From Streptomyces hygroscopicus (GTDB lineage: Bacteria; Actinomycetota; Actinomycetes; Streptomycetales; Streptomycetaceae): a DNA stretch of 64,000 nt. The notes below the pieces were generated by a model. The model ran no database searches, had not been told where the DNA came from, and worked only from the letters and a program-made list of their open reading frames with translations. Position numbers and translations under genes: made by a program. The stretch spans positions 1-64,000 of the forward strand of contig NZ_LBMW01000027.1 in NCBI RefSeq assembly GCF_026168105.1, in the 5' to 3' direction. Numbering within the stretch: the first letter of the stretch is position 1; every line of letters starts with the position of its first letter. Below, piece after piece: positions 38,225-46,746 of the stretch.

Positions 38225-38781
38225 TGGCTACCACCACCACTCCGCGTCTGAAGCAGAAGTACCGCGAGGAGATCGCGGGCAAGCTGCGTGACGAGTTCAA
38301 GTACGAGAACGTCATGCAGGTTCCCGGCCTCGTCAAGATCGTGGTCAACATGGGTGTCGGCGACGCCGCCCGTGACTCCAAGCTGATCGAGGGCGCGATC
38401 CGCGACCTCACCACGATCACCGGTCAGAAGCCGGCCGTCACCAAGGCCCGCAAGTCCATCGCGCAGTTCAAGCTGCGTGAGGGTCAGCCGATCGGTGCCC
38501 ACGTCACGCTCCGTGGCGACCGCATGTGGGAGTTCCTGGACCGCACCCTGTCGCTCGCGCTGCCGCGCATCCGCGACTTCCGTGGTCTGTCCCCCAAGCA
38601 GTTCGACGGCCGTGGCAACTACACCTTCGGTCTCACGGAGCAGGTCATGTTCCACGAGATCGACCAGGACAAGATCGACCGCGTCCGGGGTATGGACATC
38701 ACCGTGGTCACCACGGCGACCAACGACGCTGAGGGCCGTGCGCTCCTTCGTCACCTCGGCTTCCCGTTCAAGGAGGCGTGA
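38224..38781 (+). CDS. rplE: 50S ribosomal protein L5 (uL5)
   Basis: A 185-residue 5S rRNA-binding protein of the central protuberance that touches the P-site tRNA. MQVPGLVKIVVNMGVGDAAR is the family signature. The start overlaps rplX (TGATG). rpsN follows after five bases. Confidence 0.97.
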   Translation: MATTTTPRLKQKYREEIAGKLRDEFKYENVMQVPGLVKIVVNMGVGDAARDSKLIEGAIRDLTTITGQKPAVTKARKSIAQFKLREGQPIGAHVTLRGDRMWEFLDRTLSLALPRIRDFRGLSPKQFDGRGNYTFGLTEQVMFHEIDQDKIDRVRGMDITVVTTATNDAEGRALLRHLGFPFKEA

Positions 38782-38786
38782 GCGAG

Positions 38787-38972
38787 ATGGCGAAGAAGGC
38801 TCTGATTGCCAAGGCTGCTCGCAAGCCCAAGTTCGGTGTGCGCGCGTACACCCGCTGCCAGCGCTGCGGCCGTCCGCACTCCGTGTACCGCAAGTTCGGC
38901 CTGTGCCGCGTGTGCCTTCGTGAGATGGCTCACCGTGGCGAGCTGCCGGGCGTGACCAAGAGCTCCTGGTAA
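38787..38972 (+). CDS. rpsN: 30S ribosomal protein S14, zinc type (uS14)
   Basis: A 61-residue S14 of the short zinc-binding class. The CxxC pairs in CQRCGRPHSVYRKFGLCRVC (residues 24-43) form a zinc ribbon. Many actinobacteria also encode a zinc-free paralogue elsewhere, used when zinc is scarce under Zur control. The ATG at 38787 is chosen over the GTG at 38778 because it opens MAKKALIAKAARKPKFGVRA. It lies inside the spc cluster, as expected. Confidence 0.97.
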   Translation: MAKKALIAKAARKPKFGVRAYTRCQRCGRPHSVYRKFGLCRVCLREMAHRGELPGVTKSSW

Positions 38973-38974
38973 CA

Positions 38975-39016
38975 GCCCAGTTGGGTTGATTCCAGGCTCT
39001 CGGTAAGCAACTGGGC
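38975..39016 (+). promoter_or_regulatory. Hairpin in the rpsN-rpsH gap
   Basis: A 9-bp stem (38975-38983 with 39008-39016) with a 24-base loop, two bases after rpsN. The gap to rpsH is 209 bases, large for this cluster, and otherwise shows no gene. Confidence 0.4.
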
Positions 39017-39181
39017 CGGCAGGCGGCCCGACTCACATGCCTTAGGCTTGTGGGGTTGGGCGTCTGCCGCCCGTACGACTTACTACGCCGTAGGTCCACC
39101 GCGCCGCACCCGTCCCGTCTCGGATCGGGGAGAGGGATGGCGCACCAGGAAACCCCGGCGAGAGAGGCCGAAGGCCAATTC

Positions 39182-39580
39182 ATGACCATGACTGATCCGA
39201 TCGCAGACATGCTTACGCGTCTGCGGAACGCGAACTCGGCGTACCACGACTCCGTGACGATGCCGGCATCGAAGATCAAGTCGCACATCGCGGAGATCCT
39301 CCAGCAGGAGGGCTTCATCACGGGCTGGCGCGTCGAGGACGCGGAGGTCGGCAAGAACCTCGTCCTGGAGCTGAAGTTCGGCCCCAACCGTGAGCGCTCC
39401 ATCGCGGGCATCAAGCGGATCTCCAAGCCCGGTCTCCGGGTTTACGCGAAGTCCACCAACCTGCCGAAGGTGCTCGGCGGCCTCGGCGTGGCGATCATCT
39501 CCACGTCACACGGGCTCCTCACCGACAAGCAGGCCGGCAAGAAGGGCGTAGGCGGAGAAGTTCTCGCCTACGTCTGGTAA
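39182..39580 (+). CDS. rpsH: 30S ribosomal protein S8 (uS8)
   Basis: A 132-residue protein that binds the central domain of 16S rRNA and, in E. coli, represses the spc operon. MTMTDPIADMLTRLRNANSA and STSHGLLTDKQAGKKGVGGE are typical. The ATG at 39182 is chosen because the conserved sequence starts there; the upstream in-frame extension is unconserved. Confidence 0.97.
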   Translation: MTMTDPIADMLTRLRNANSAYHDSVTMPASKIKSHIAEILQQEGFITGWRVEDAEVGKNLVLELKFGPNRERSIAGIKRISKPGLRVYAKSTNLPKVLGGLGVAIISTSHGLLTDKQAGKKGVGGEVLAYVW

Positions 39581-39604
39581 CGGAAGGGAACGGAGGAAAC
39601 AGCT

Positions 39605-40144
39605 ATGTCGCGCATCGGCAAGCTCCCCATCGCGGTTCCCGCCGGCGTGGACGTCACCATCGACGGCAGCACGGTCGCGGTCAAGGGCCCCAAGGGCGAG
39701 CTGACCCACACCGTCGTCGCGCCGATCGAGATCGTCAAGAACGAGGACGGCACCCTCCAGGTGACCCGCCCGAACGACGAGCGTCAGAACAAGGCCCTGC
39801 ACGGCCTGTCCCGCACGCTGGTGGCGAACATGATCACCGGCGTGACCCAGGGTTACGTGAAGAAGCTCGAGATCAGCGGTGTCGGTTACCGCGTGACCGC
39901 CAAGGGCTCGAACCTCGAGTTCGCCCTCGGTTACAGCCACCCGATTCTGGTCGAGGCCCCCGAGGGGATCACCTTCAAGGTGGAGACCCCGACCCGTTTC
40001 TCGGTCGAGGGCATCGACAAGCAGAAGGTCGGCGAGGTTGCGGCCAACATCCGCAAGCTGCGCAAGCCCGACCCGTACAAGGCCAAGGGCGTCAAGTACG
40101 AGGGCGAAGTCATCCGCCGCAAGGTCGGAAAGGCGGGTAAGTAA
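39605..40144 (+). CDS. rplF: 50S ribosomal protein L6 (uL6)
   Basis: A 179-residue two-domain protein near the sarcin-ricin loop. MSRIGKLPIAVPAGVDVTID and the C-terminal RKPDPYKAKGVKYEGEVIRR block are typical. It lies 24 bases after rpsH with GGAGGAAACAGCT as ribosome site; rplR follows after three bases. Confidence 0.97.
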   Translation: MSRIGKLPIAVPAGVDVTIDGSTVAVKGPKGELTHTVVAPIEIVKNEDGTLQVTRPNDERQNKALHGLSRTLVANMITGVTQGYVKKLEISGVGYRVTAKGSNLEFALGYSHPILVEAPEGITFKVETPTRFSVEGIDKQKVGEVAANIRKLRKPDPYKAKGVKYEGEVIRRKVGKAGK

Positions 40145-40147
40145 GCC

Positions 40148-40531
40148 ATGGCATACGGGCAGAAGATCCTGAAGGGCGACGCCTACAAGCGCGCCGCGAT
40201 CAAGCGCCGTCACATCCGGATCCGCAAGCGGATCGCCGGTACGGCGGAGCGTCCCCGTCTGGTCGTGACCCGCTCCAACCGTCACATCGTGGCGCAGGTG
40301 ATCGACGACCTGAAGGGCCACACCCTGGCGTCGGCGTCCACCCTGGACAGCTCGATCCGTGGTGGCGAGGGCGACAAGTCCGCGCAGGCCAAGCAGGTCG
40401 GCGCCCTGGTCGCCGAGCGTGCCAAGGCCGCCGGTGTCGAGGCCGTCGTGTTCGACCGTGGTGGCAACCAGTACGCCGGGCGCATCGCCGCCCTGGCGGA
40501 CGCCGCCCGCGAGGCCGGGCTCAAGTTCTGA
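40148..40531 (+). CDS. rplR: 50S ribosomal protein L18 (uL18)
   Basis: A 127-residue 5S rRNA-binding protein. RIRKRIAGTAERPRLVVTRS and VEAVVFDRGGNQYAGRIAAL are typical. It starts three bases after rplF; rpsE follows after 37 bases. Confidence 0.97.
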   Translation: MAYGQKILKGDAYKRAAIKRRHIRIRKRIAGTAERPRLVVTRSNRHIVAQVIDDLKGHTLASASTLDSSIRGGEGDKSAQAKQVGALVAERAKAAGVEAVVFDRGGNQYAGRIAALADAAREAGLKF

Positions 40532-40568
40532 GCCGCCGTAGCTAGCGGAAAAGAGAGAGGTAAATCCA

Positions 40569-41174
40569 ATGGCTGGACCCCAGCGCCGCGGTGGCGGTGC
40601 CGGTGGCGGCGAGCGGCGGGACCGGAAGGGCCGTGACGGCGGCGCTGCTGCCGCCGAGAAGACCGCGTACGTTGAGCGCGTTGTCGCGATCAACCGCGTC
40701 GCCAAGGTTGTGAAGGGTGGTCGTCGCTTCAGCTTCACCGCGCTGGTCGTGGTGGGCGACGGTGACGGCACCGTGGGTGTCGGATACGGCAAGGCCAAGG
40801 AGGTGCCGGCCGCCATCGCCAAGGGCGTTGAGGAGGCCAAGAAGCACTTCTTCAAGGTCCCCCGGATCCAGGGCACCATCCCGCACCCGATCCAGGGTGA
40901 GAAGGCTGCCGGCGTTGTGCTGCTCAAGCCCGCGTCGCCCGGTACCGGCGTTATCGCCGGTGGCCCGGTGCGTGCCGTGCTCGAGTGCGCCGGTATCCAC
41001 GACGTGCTGTCGAAGTCGCTCGGCTCCGACAACGCGATCAACATCGTGCATGCCACCGTGGAGGCCCTGAAGGGTCTGCAGCGTCCCGAGGAGATCGCGG
41101 CCCGCCGCGGTCTGCCGCTCGAGGACGTCGCTCCCGCGGCCCTGCTGCGTGCGCGTGCCGGGGCGGGTGCGTGA
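40569..41174 (+). CDS. rpsE: 30S ribosomal protein S5 (uS5)
   Basis: A 201-residue decoding-fidelity protein and spectinomycin target. The double-stranded RNA-binding-like domain (VVAINRVAKVVKGGRRFSFT) and the C-terminal domain are complete. The first 35 residues are a Gly/Arg-rich extension. The stop overlaps the rpmD ATG by one base. Confidence 0.97.
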   Translation: MAGPQRRGGGAGGGERRDRKGRDGGAAAAEKTAYVERVVAINRVAKVVKGGRRFSFTALVVVGDGDGTVGVGYGKAKEVPAAIAKGVEEAKKHFFKVPRIQGTIPHPIQGEKAAGVVLLKPASPGTGVIAGGPVRAVLECAGIHDVLSKSLGSDNAINIVHATVEALKGLQRPEEIAARRGLPLEDVAPAALLRARAGAGA

Positions 41175-41356
41175 TGGCTCAGCTCAAGATCACGCAGGTC
41201 AAGTCCTACATCGGCAGCAAGCAGAACCACCGCGACACCCTGCGCTCGCTCGGGCTGAAGAGGCTCGGCGACGTGGTCGTCAAGGAGGACCGCCCCGAGT
41301 TCCGCGGTATGGCTCACGCCGTCCGCCACCTCGTGACGGTCGAGGAGGTCGACTGA
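41174..41356 (+). CDS. rpmD: 50S ribosomal protein L30 (uL30)
   Basis: A 60-residue protein of domain II of 23S rRNA. AQLKITQVKSYIGSKQNHRD and LRSLGLKRLGDVVVKED are typical. The ATG at 41174 overlaps the rpsE TGA and rplO follows after two bases, so the trio is coupled. Confidence 0.96.
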   Translation: MAQLKITQVKSYIGSKQNHRDTLRSLGLKRLGDVVVKEDRPEFRGMAHAVRHLVTVEEVD

Positions 41357-41358
41357 TC

Positions 41359-41814
41359 ATGGCGGAGCAGAACCCGCTCAAGATCCACAACCTCCGTCCC
41401 GCCCCGGGCGCCAAGACCGCCAAGACCCGTGTCGGTCGTGGTGAGGCGTCGAAGGGTAAGACGGCCGGTCGTGGTACCAAGGGCACGAAGGCCCGCTACC
41501 AGGTTCCGGAGCGCTTCGAGGGCGGCCAGATGCCGCTGCACATGCGCCTCCCGAAGCTGAAGGGCTTCAAGAACCCGTTCAAGACCGAGTTCCAGGTCGT
41601 GAACCTCGACAAGCTGGCCGCGCTCTACCCCGAGGGTGGCGAGGTCACGGTCGAGGACCTGGTGGCCAAGGGTGCCGTTCGTAAGAACAGCCTGGTCAAG
41701 GTCCTGGGCCAGGGCGAGGTCTCCGTGGCGCTGCAGGTGACGGTCGACGCCGTCTCCGGCTCCGCCAAGGAGAAGATCACCGCCGCCGGCGGCACGGTCA
41801 CCGAGCTCGTCTGA
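41359..41814 (+). CDS. rplO: 50S ribosomal protein L15 (uL15)
   Basis: A 151-residue late-assembly protein. IHNLRPAPGAKTAKTRVGRG and the KTAGRGTKGTKAR block form the long RNA-binding N-terminal extension. The ATG at 41359 follows rpmD by two bases. A 14-bp hairpin and 242 bases separate it from secY. Confidence 0.97.
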   Translation: MAEQNPLKIHNLRPAPGAKTAKTRVGRGEASKGKTAGRGTKGTKARYQVPERFEGGQMPLHMRLPKLKGFKNPFKTEFQVVNLDKLAALYPEGGEVTVEDLVAKGAVRKNSLVKVLGQGEVSVALQVTVDAVSGSAKEKITAAGGTVTELV

Positions 41815-41850
41815 CACTTTCAGGCGTCTCGATGACTTGAGCGATCCCGA

Positions 41851-41882
41851 CCGGGGATACCCCACAATTGGGGTATCCCCGG
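41851..41882 (+). terminator. Perfect hairpin between rplO and secY
   Basis: A perfect 14-bp stem (41851-41864 with 41869-41882) with loop CAAT, then TTGGTCGTT. It probably ends or attenuates spc transcription before secY. The remaining gap to secY has TTGACC at 41975-41980 but no good -10 box after it. Confidence 0.75.
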
Positions 41883-42056
41883 TTGGTCGTTCCAAGGGGG
41901 GCGGTCTCGCCGGTAAGGTGGCTTGGACTGCCAACTTTCACAGGGTGCCGCGGTACGGGCACTCTCGGCGGCAGTTGACCGTTACGTATGTCGTTGTTCA
42001 GTCGGAATCTCAAGACTCACCCTTGACGCAGTTGCGCGGGGGTCGCAGGAGGCACC

Positions 42057-43370
42057 GTGCTCACCGCGTTCGCCCGGGCGTTCAGGACGCCCGACCTGCG
42101 CAAGAAGCTGCTCTTCACGCTCGGCATCATCGTGGTCTACCGCGTGGGTACCCACATTCCGATCCCGGGTGTCGACTACAAGAACGTCCAGATCTGCGTG
42201 CAGCAGGCGTCGGGCAACCAGGGCCTCTTCGGTCTGGTCAACATGTTCAGCGGTGGCGCCCTGCTGCAGATCACGATCTTCGCGCTGGGCATCATGCCGT
42301 ACATCACGGCCAGCATCATTCTGCAGCTGCTGACCGTCGTGATTCCGCGTCTCGAAGCCCTCAAGAAGGAGGGACAGGCGGGAACCGCGAAGATCACCCA
42401 GTACACGCGCTACCTGACGATCGCCCTGGCCATCCTGCAGGGCACCGGCCTGGTGGCGACGGCGCGCAGCGGCGCGCTGTTCGGCACCTGCTCGGTCGGC
42501 AACCAGATCGTCCCCGACCAGTCGATCTTCGCCACCATCACGATGGTCATCTGCATGACCGCCGGCACCGCCGTCGTCATGTGGCTCGGCGAGCTGATCA
42601 CGGACCGCGGTATCGGCAATGGCATGTCGATCCTCATGTTCATCTCGATCGCCGCGACCTTCCCGTCCGCGCTGTGGGCCATCAAGAAGCAGGGCACCCT
42701 GGCCGGCGGCTGGATCGAGTTCGGCACCGTGATCTTCGTCGGCCTGGTCATGGTCGGCCTGGTGGTCTTCGTCGAGCAGGCGCAGCGGCGTATCCCCGTC
42801 CAGTACGCCAAGCGCATGATCGGCCGCCGTTCCTACGGCGGTACGTCCACCTACATCCCGCTGAAGGTGAACCAGGCGGGTGTGATTCCCGTCATCTTCG
42901 CGTCGTCGCTGCTGTACATCCCGGCCCTGATCGCGCAGTTCGCCGGGGGCAACTCCAACTGGAAGACGTGGGTCCAGCAGAACCTCACCAAGGGTGACCA
43001 CCCGATTTACATCACCCTTTACTTCTTGCTGATCGTTTTCTTCGCGTTCTTCTACGTGGCGATCTCGTTCAACCCCGAGGAAGTCGCCGACAACATGAAG
43101 AAGTATGGTGGCTTCATCCCGGGCATCCGGGCCGGTCGGCCCACCGCTGAGTACCTCTCGTATGTGCTCAACCGGATCACCTGGCCGGGGTCGCTGTACC
43201 TGGGTCTGATCGCTCTCGTACCGACAATGGCGTTGGTTGGCTTCGGGGCAAGCCAGAACTTCCCGTTCGGTGGCACCAGCATCCTGATCATCGTGGGTGT
43301 GGGTCTCGAGACGGTGAAGCAGATCGAGAGCCAGCTCCAGCAGCGCAATTACGAAGGGTTCCTCCGCTGA
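42057..43370 (+). CDS. secY: Preprotein translocase subunit SecY
   Basis: A 437-residue channel subunit with about ten membrane helices. The conserved start (RTPDLRKKLLFTLGIIVVYR), the plug region near GLFGLVNMFSGGAL and the C-terminal ESQLQQRNYEGFLR are complete. The GTG at 42057 follows GCAGGAGGCACC. Its TGA overlaps the adk ATG (TGATG). Confidence 0.97.
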   Translation: MLTAFARAFRTPDLRKKLLFTLGIIVVYRVGTHIPIPGVDYKNVQICVQQASGNQGLFGLVNMFSGGALLQITIFALGIMPYITASIILQLLTVVIPRLEALKKEGQAGTAKITQYTRYLTIALAILQGTGLVATARSGALFGTCSVGNQIVPDQSIFATITMVICMTAGTAVVMWLGELITDRGIGNGMSILMFISIAATFPSALWAIKKQGTLAGGWIEFGTVIFVGLVMVGLVVFVEQAQRRIPVQYAKRMIGRRSYGGTSTYIPLKVNQAGVIPVIFASSLLYIPALIAQFAGGNSNWKTWVQQNLTKGDHPIYITLYFLLIVFFAFFYVAISFNPEEVADNMKKYGGFIPGIRAGRPTAEYLSYVLNRITWPGSLYLGLIALVPTMALVGFGASQNFPFGGTSILIIVGVGLETVKQIESQLQQRNYEGFLR

Positions 43371-44035
43371 TGCGAATCGTCCTCGTCGGGCCGCCCGGTG
43401 CAGGCAAGGGAACGCAGGCAGCGTTCCTCGCCAAGAACCTGTCGATCCCGCACATCTCCACGGGCGACCTGTTCCGCGCCAACATCAGCCAGCAGACGGA
43501 GCTCGGCAAACTTGCGAAGTCCTACATGGACAAGGGCGAGCTGGTGCCGGACGAGGTCACCATCGCGATGGCCAAGGACCGCATGGAGCAGCCCGACGCG
43601 GAGAACGGCTTCCTGCTGGACGGCTTCCCGCGCAACGTCAAGCAGGCCGAGGCGCTGGACGAGATGCTCAAGACCGAGGGCATGAAGCTGGACGCCGTCC
43701 TCGATCTCGAGGTTCCCGAGGAAGAGGTCGTCAAGCGGATCGCGGGGCGCCGCGTCTGCCGCAACGACTCGTCGCACGTCTTCCACGTGTCGTACAAGCC
43801 GGCGAAGCAGGAGGGCGTCTGCGACCTCTGCGGCGGCGAACTGTACCAGCGGGACGACGACTCCGAGGAGACCGTACGCACGCGGCTGGAGGTCTACCAC
43901 ACGCAGACCGAGCCGATCATCGACTACTACAAGTCGCAGGGCCTGGTCGTCACGATCCCGGCGCTCGGCAAGGTGGAAGAGGTCACCCAGCGCGCGATGG
44001 AAGCGCTGCGGCAGAAGGTCGGCGACAAGAACTAG
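43370..44035 (+). CDS. adk: Adenylate kinase
   Basis: A 221-residue long-form adenylate kinase (ATP + AMP to 2 ADP). The P-loop is GPPGAGKGT (7-15) and the AMP-site segments include DGFPRN. The LID carries C130, C151 and C154, but the fourth zinc position is D133 (CRND), so the zinc site is of mixed C3D type or altered. The start overlaps secY. The pairing secY-adk-map is standard. Confidence 0.97.
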   Translation: MRIVLVGPPGAGKGTQAAFLAKNLSIPHISTGDLFRANISQQTELGKLAKSYMDKGELVPDEVTIAMAKDRMEQPDAENGFLLDGFPRNVKQAEALDEMLKTEGMKLDAVLDLEVPEEEVVKRIAGRRVCRNDSSHVFHVSYKPAKQEGVCDLCGGELYQRDDDSEETVRTRLEVYHTQTEPIIDYYKSQGLVVTIPALGKVEEVTQRAMEALRQKVGDKN

Positions 44036-44169
44036 CCGGCCCTGACGTCACTGCCGCTCCACGGCCGCGGTTCCCCTGGCGGGGCCGCGGCCGACGTGTG
44101 GGCAGTGCGCGATCCGTCGCCCCGTATCGTTGAAGTGTCCGTCCCCGGTCCAGAAAGGCCGCAGCCCCC

Positions 44170-45006
44170 ATGGTGCAGATCAAGACCCCCGAGCAGATCG
44201 CCAAGATGCGTGAGGCGGGACTGGTCGTCGCCGCCGTGCACGCGGCGACCCGCGAGGCGGCCGTGCCGGGTGCCACGACGAAGGACCTGGACGAGGTCGC
44301 CCGCAAGGTACTCGCGGAGCACGGGGCCAAGTCGAACTTCCTGGGGTACGGCGGCTTCCCCGCGACCATCTGCACCTCGGTGAACGAGGTTGTCGTCCAT
44401 GGCATCCCGTCCGACGAGGTGGTCCTGAAGGACGGCGATGTCATCTCCATCGACGCCGGCGCGATCGTGGACGGCTGGCACGGGGACGCGGCCTTCACCG
44501 CGTTCGTGGGCTCCGGTCATGCTCCGGAGCTGATAGAGCTGTCGCGGGTGACCGAGGAGTCCATGTGGGCCGGGATCGCGGCGGTGAAGCAGGGCAACCG
44601 GCTCGTCGACGTCTCCCGGGCGATCGAGACGTACATCCGCCGGCAGCCCAAGCCGGGCGGCGGACGGTACGGGATCATCGAGGACTACGGCGGGCACGGC
44701 ATCGGCACCGAGATGCACATGGACCCGCACCTGCTGAACTACGTGGACCGGCGGCGGGGCAAGGGTCCCAAGCTGGTGACGGGGTTCTGCCTCGCCATCG
44801 AGCCGATGGTGTCGCTGGGCACACCGAAGACCGAGGTCCTGTCGGACGACTGGACGGTCATCACCACGGACGGGACATGGTCCTCCCACTGGGAGCACTC
44901 CGTCGCGCTGACCGAGCAGGGTCCGCTCGTCCTCACCGCTCCCGACGGCGGGAGGGCGAAGCTCGCCGAGTACGGCATCACCGCCGCCCCCGATCCGCTC
45001 GCATAA
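44170..45006 (+). CDS. map: Methionine aminopeptidase, type I
   Basis: A 278-residue enzyme that removes the initiator methionine from nascent proteins. The five metal ligands are visible: two Asp in SIDAGAIVDGWHGDAAF, His in GHGIGTEMHMDP, Glu in AIEPMVSLG and Glu in HWEHSVALTEQG. The ATG at 44170 has GAAAGGCCGCAG upstream. It lies 134 bases after adk and before infA. Some Streptomyces carry further map paralogues. Confidence 0.96.
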   Translation: MVQIKTPEQIAKMREAGLVVAAVHAATREAAVPGATTKDLDEVARKVLAEHGAKSNFLGYGGFPATICTSVNEVVVHGIPSDEVVLKDGDVISIDAGAIVDGWHGDAAFTAFVGSGHAPELIELSRVTEESMWAGIAAVKQGNRLVDVSRAIETYIRRQPKPGGGRYGIIEDYGGHGIGTEMHMDPHLLNYVDRRRGKGPKLVTGFCLAIEPMVSLGTPKTEVLSDDWTVITTDGTWSSHWEHSVALTEQGPLVLTAPDGGRAKLAEYGITAAPDPLA

Positions 45007-45060
45007 CGATCTCGGTCCTGGGGCAGACTTCCCCGATTCGTGTTTCCTGGTGCCCTGACG

Positions 45061-45066
45061 TAGACT
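45061..45066 (+). promoter_or_regulatory. Candidate infA promoter -10 box
   Basis: TAGACT at 45061-45066 is a near-perfect Streptomyces -10 box, 82 bases before infA. The matching -35 region (TTCGTG at about 45037) is poor. A start here would give infA-rpmJ-rpsM-rpsK-rpoA its own transcript. Confidence 0.45.
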
Positions 45067-45147
45067 GACTCGTCGGCTCTCGTGCATCCGCATGTCCGCA
45101 TGCGCTCGTACGGAGTCGATCAAGGTAGTCGATTCGAAGGGCGAAGC

Positions 45148-45369
45148 GTGGCCAAGAAGCAAGGTGCCATCGAGATCGAGGGCACTGTCGTCGAGTCTCT
45201 GCCGAACGCCATGTTCAAGGTCGAGCTCCAGAACGGCCACCAGGTCCTGGCACACATCAGCGGCAAGATGCGTATGCACTACATCCGTATCCTCCCTGAC
45301 GACCGGGTCGTGGTGGAGCTGTCTCCGTACGACCTGACGCGTGGCCGGATCGTCTACCGCTACAAGTAG
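45148..45369 (+). CDS. infA: Translation initiation factor IF-1
   Basis: A 73-residue OB-fold factor that sits in the 30S A site during initiation. AKKQGAIEIEGTVVESLPNA and the HISGKMRMHYIRILPDD block are typical. The GTG at 45148 is chosen over an upstream in-frame start because the conserved AKKQGAIE follows; CGAAGGGCGAAGC serves as ribosome site. Confidence 0.97.
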   Translation: MAKKQGAIEIEGTVVESLPNAMFKVELQNGHQVLAHISGKMRMHYIRILPDDRVVVELSPYDLTRGRIVYRYK

Positions 45370-45431
45370 ATCTTGCCCACGTCCCGCGTGAGCGGGGCTG
45401 CCGGCAACTGACCCGGAGAACCTCACATCCC

Positions 45432-45545
45432 ATGAAGGTCAAGCCGAGCGTCAAGAAGATCTGCGACAAGTGCAGGGTGATCCGCCGTCACGGCCGGGTC
45501 ATGGTCATCTGCGAGAACCCGCGCCACAAGCAGCGCCAGGGCTGA
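45432..45545 (+). CDS. rpmJ: 50S ribosomal protein L36 (bL36), zinc type
   Basis: A 37-residue protein with a zinc ribbon of C11, C14, C27 and H32 (ICDKCRVIRRHGRVMVICEN). It is 62 bases after infA and 192 bases before rpsM, the standard place. Zinc-free paralogues often exist elsewhere. Confidence 0.96.
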   Translation: MKVKPSVKKICDKCRVIRRHGRVMVICENPRHKQRQG

Positions 45546-45737
45546 CGCACGACCGCACCCTCTGCGATTCGCAGAGCTTCGCGCGACGCAAGCTGAATAT
45601 GTTCATACGCAGGGCACGGGCCTGATCCGTCAGGTCTGACACCCCCGGTTCGGAGGCCGGGGACCCAGTTCGTACCTCGTACGGCGGCTGGGAGCCGGTT
45701 CTGCGGAAGACCTCCGAAGATCAACTGGAGCCATTGA

Positions 45738-46118
45738 ATGGCACGCGTTTCCGGTGTTGACATCCCGCGCGACAAGCGCGTGGAGGTCGCCCTCACCTAC
45801 GTGTTCGGCATCGGCCGGACCCTCTCGCAGGAGACGCTGGCTGCGACCGGCGTCGACCCGAACACCCGTGTTCGCGACCTCTCCGAGGAGCAGCTCGTCG
45901 CGATCCGCGAGTACGTCGACAACAACATCAAGACCGAGGGTGACCTCCGTCGCGAGATCCAGGCCGACATCCGCCGCAAGGTCGAGATCGGCTGCTACCA
46001 GGGTCTGCGGCACCGCCGCGGTCTGCCCGTCCGCGGTCAGCGCACCAGCACCAATGCCCGCACCCGCAAGGGCCCGCGTCGCGCCATCGCCGGCAAGAAG
46101 AAGCCGGGCAAGAAGTAG
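45738..46118 (+). CDS. rpsM: 30S ribosomal protein S13 (uS13)
   Basis: A 126-residue protein of the 30S head that contacts the P-site tRNA through its basic C-terminus (RKGPRRAIAGKKKPGKK). ARVSGVDIPRDKRVEVALTY is the family start. The 192-base gap from rpmJ carries no gene. rpsK follows after 64 bases. Confidence 0.97.
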   Translation: MARVSGVDIPRDKRVEVALTYVFGIGRTLSQETLAATGVDPNTRVRDLSEEQLVAIREYVDNNIKTEGDLRREIQADIRRKVEIGCYQGLRHRRGLPVRGQRTSTNARTRKGPRRAIAGKKKPGKK

Positions 46119-46182
46119 TCCGCAGCGGACACCTGTCCACGGTCTTCGCTGTAGGACCGACCACCTCCGTAGGAGTTAAAGG

Positions 46183-46587
46183 ATGCCCCCCAAGGGACGT
46201 CAGGGCGCTGCCAAGAAGGTGCGCCGCAAGGAAAAGAAGAACGTCGCTCACGGCCACGCGCACATCAAGAGCACGTTCAACAACACCATCGTTTCGATCA
46301 CCGACCCGTCGGGCAACGTGATCTCCTGGGCCTCCGCCGGCCACGTCGGCTTCAAGGGCTCCAGGAAGTCCACGCCGTTCGCCGCGCAGATGGCCGCCGA
46401 GTCGGCCGCCCGCCGCGCCCAGGAGCACGGCATGCGCAAGGTCGACGTGTTCGTCAAGGGCCCGGGCTCCGGTCGTGAGACCGCCATCCGCTCCCTGCAG
46501 GCCACGGGCCTCGAGGTCGGCTCCATCCAGGACGTCACCCCGACCCCGCACAACGGCTGCCGCCCGCCGAAGCGCCGCCGCGTCTGA
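46183..46587 (+). CDS. rpsK: 30S ribosomal protein S11 (uS11)
   Basis: A 134-residue platform protein near the mRNA exit. HIKSTFNNTIVSITDPSGNV and the TPTPHNGCRPPKRRRV tail are typical. The ATG at 46183 has AGGAGTTAAAGG upstream. Confidence 0.97.
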   Translation: MPPKGRQGAAKKVRRKEKKNVAHGHAHIKSTFNNTIVSITDPSGNVISWASAGHVGFKGSRKSTPFAAQMAAESAARRAQEHGMRKVDVFVKGPGSGRETAIRSLQATGLEVGSIQDVTPTPHNGCRPPKRRRV

Positions 46588-46618
46588 CGCTGCTGCCGCT
46601 TCGCGGTCTGCGGTTTTC

Positions 46619-46650
46619 GGGCGGTACGGCCCTGTCGGGCCGTACCGCCC
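46619..46650 (+). terminator. Perfect hairpin between rpsK and rpoA
   Basis: A perfect 14-bp stem (46619-46632 with 46637-46650) with a TGTC loop, 32 bases after rpsK. No T-run follows. It is a partial terminator or processing site that would set rpoA levels apart from S11. Confidence 0.65.
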
Positions 46651-46746
46651 GTACCCTTGCAGTACGCAGTACCCCGTGCTTGCGAGGCGCGGGTTCCGTC
46701 GGGCGTCATATAGCGGGCGCCCACGACTGAAGGATCTGATCCACAC

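Noticed and set aside
41975..42003. A secY promoter at TTGACC 41975
   Set aside because: No acceptable -10 box at 16-18 bases downstream.
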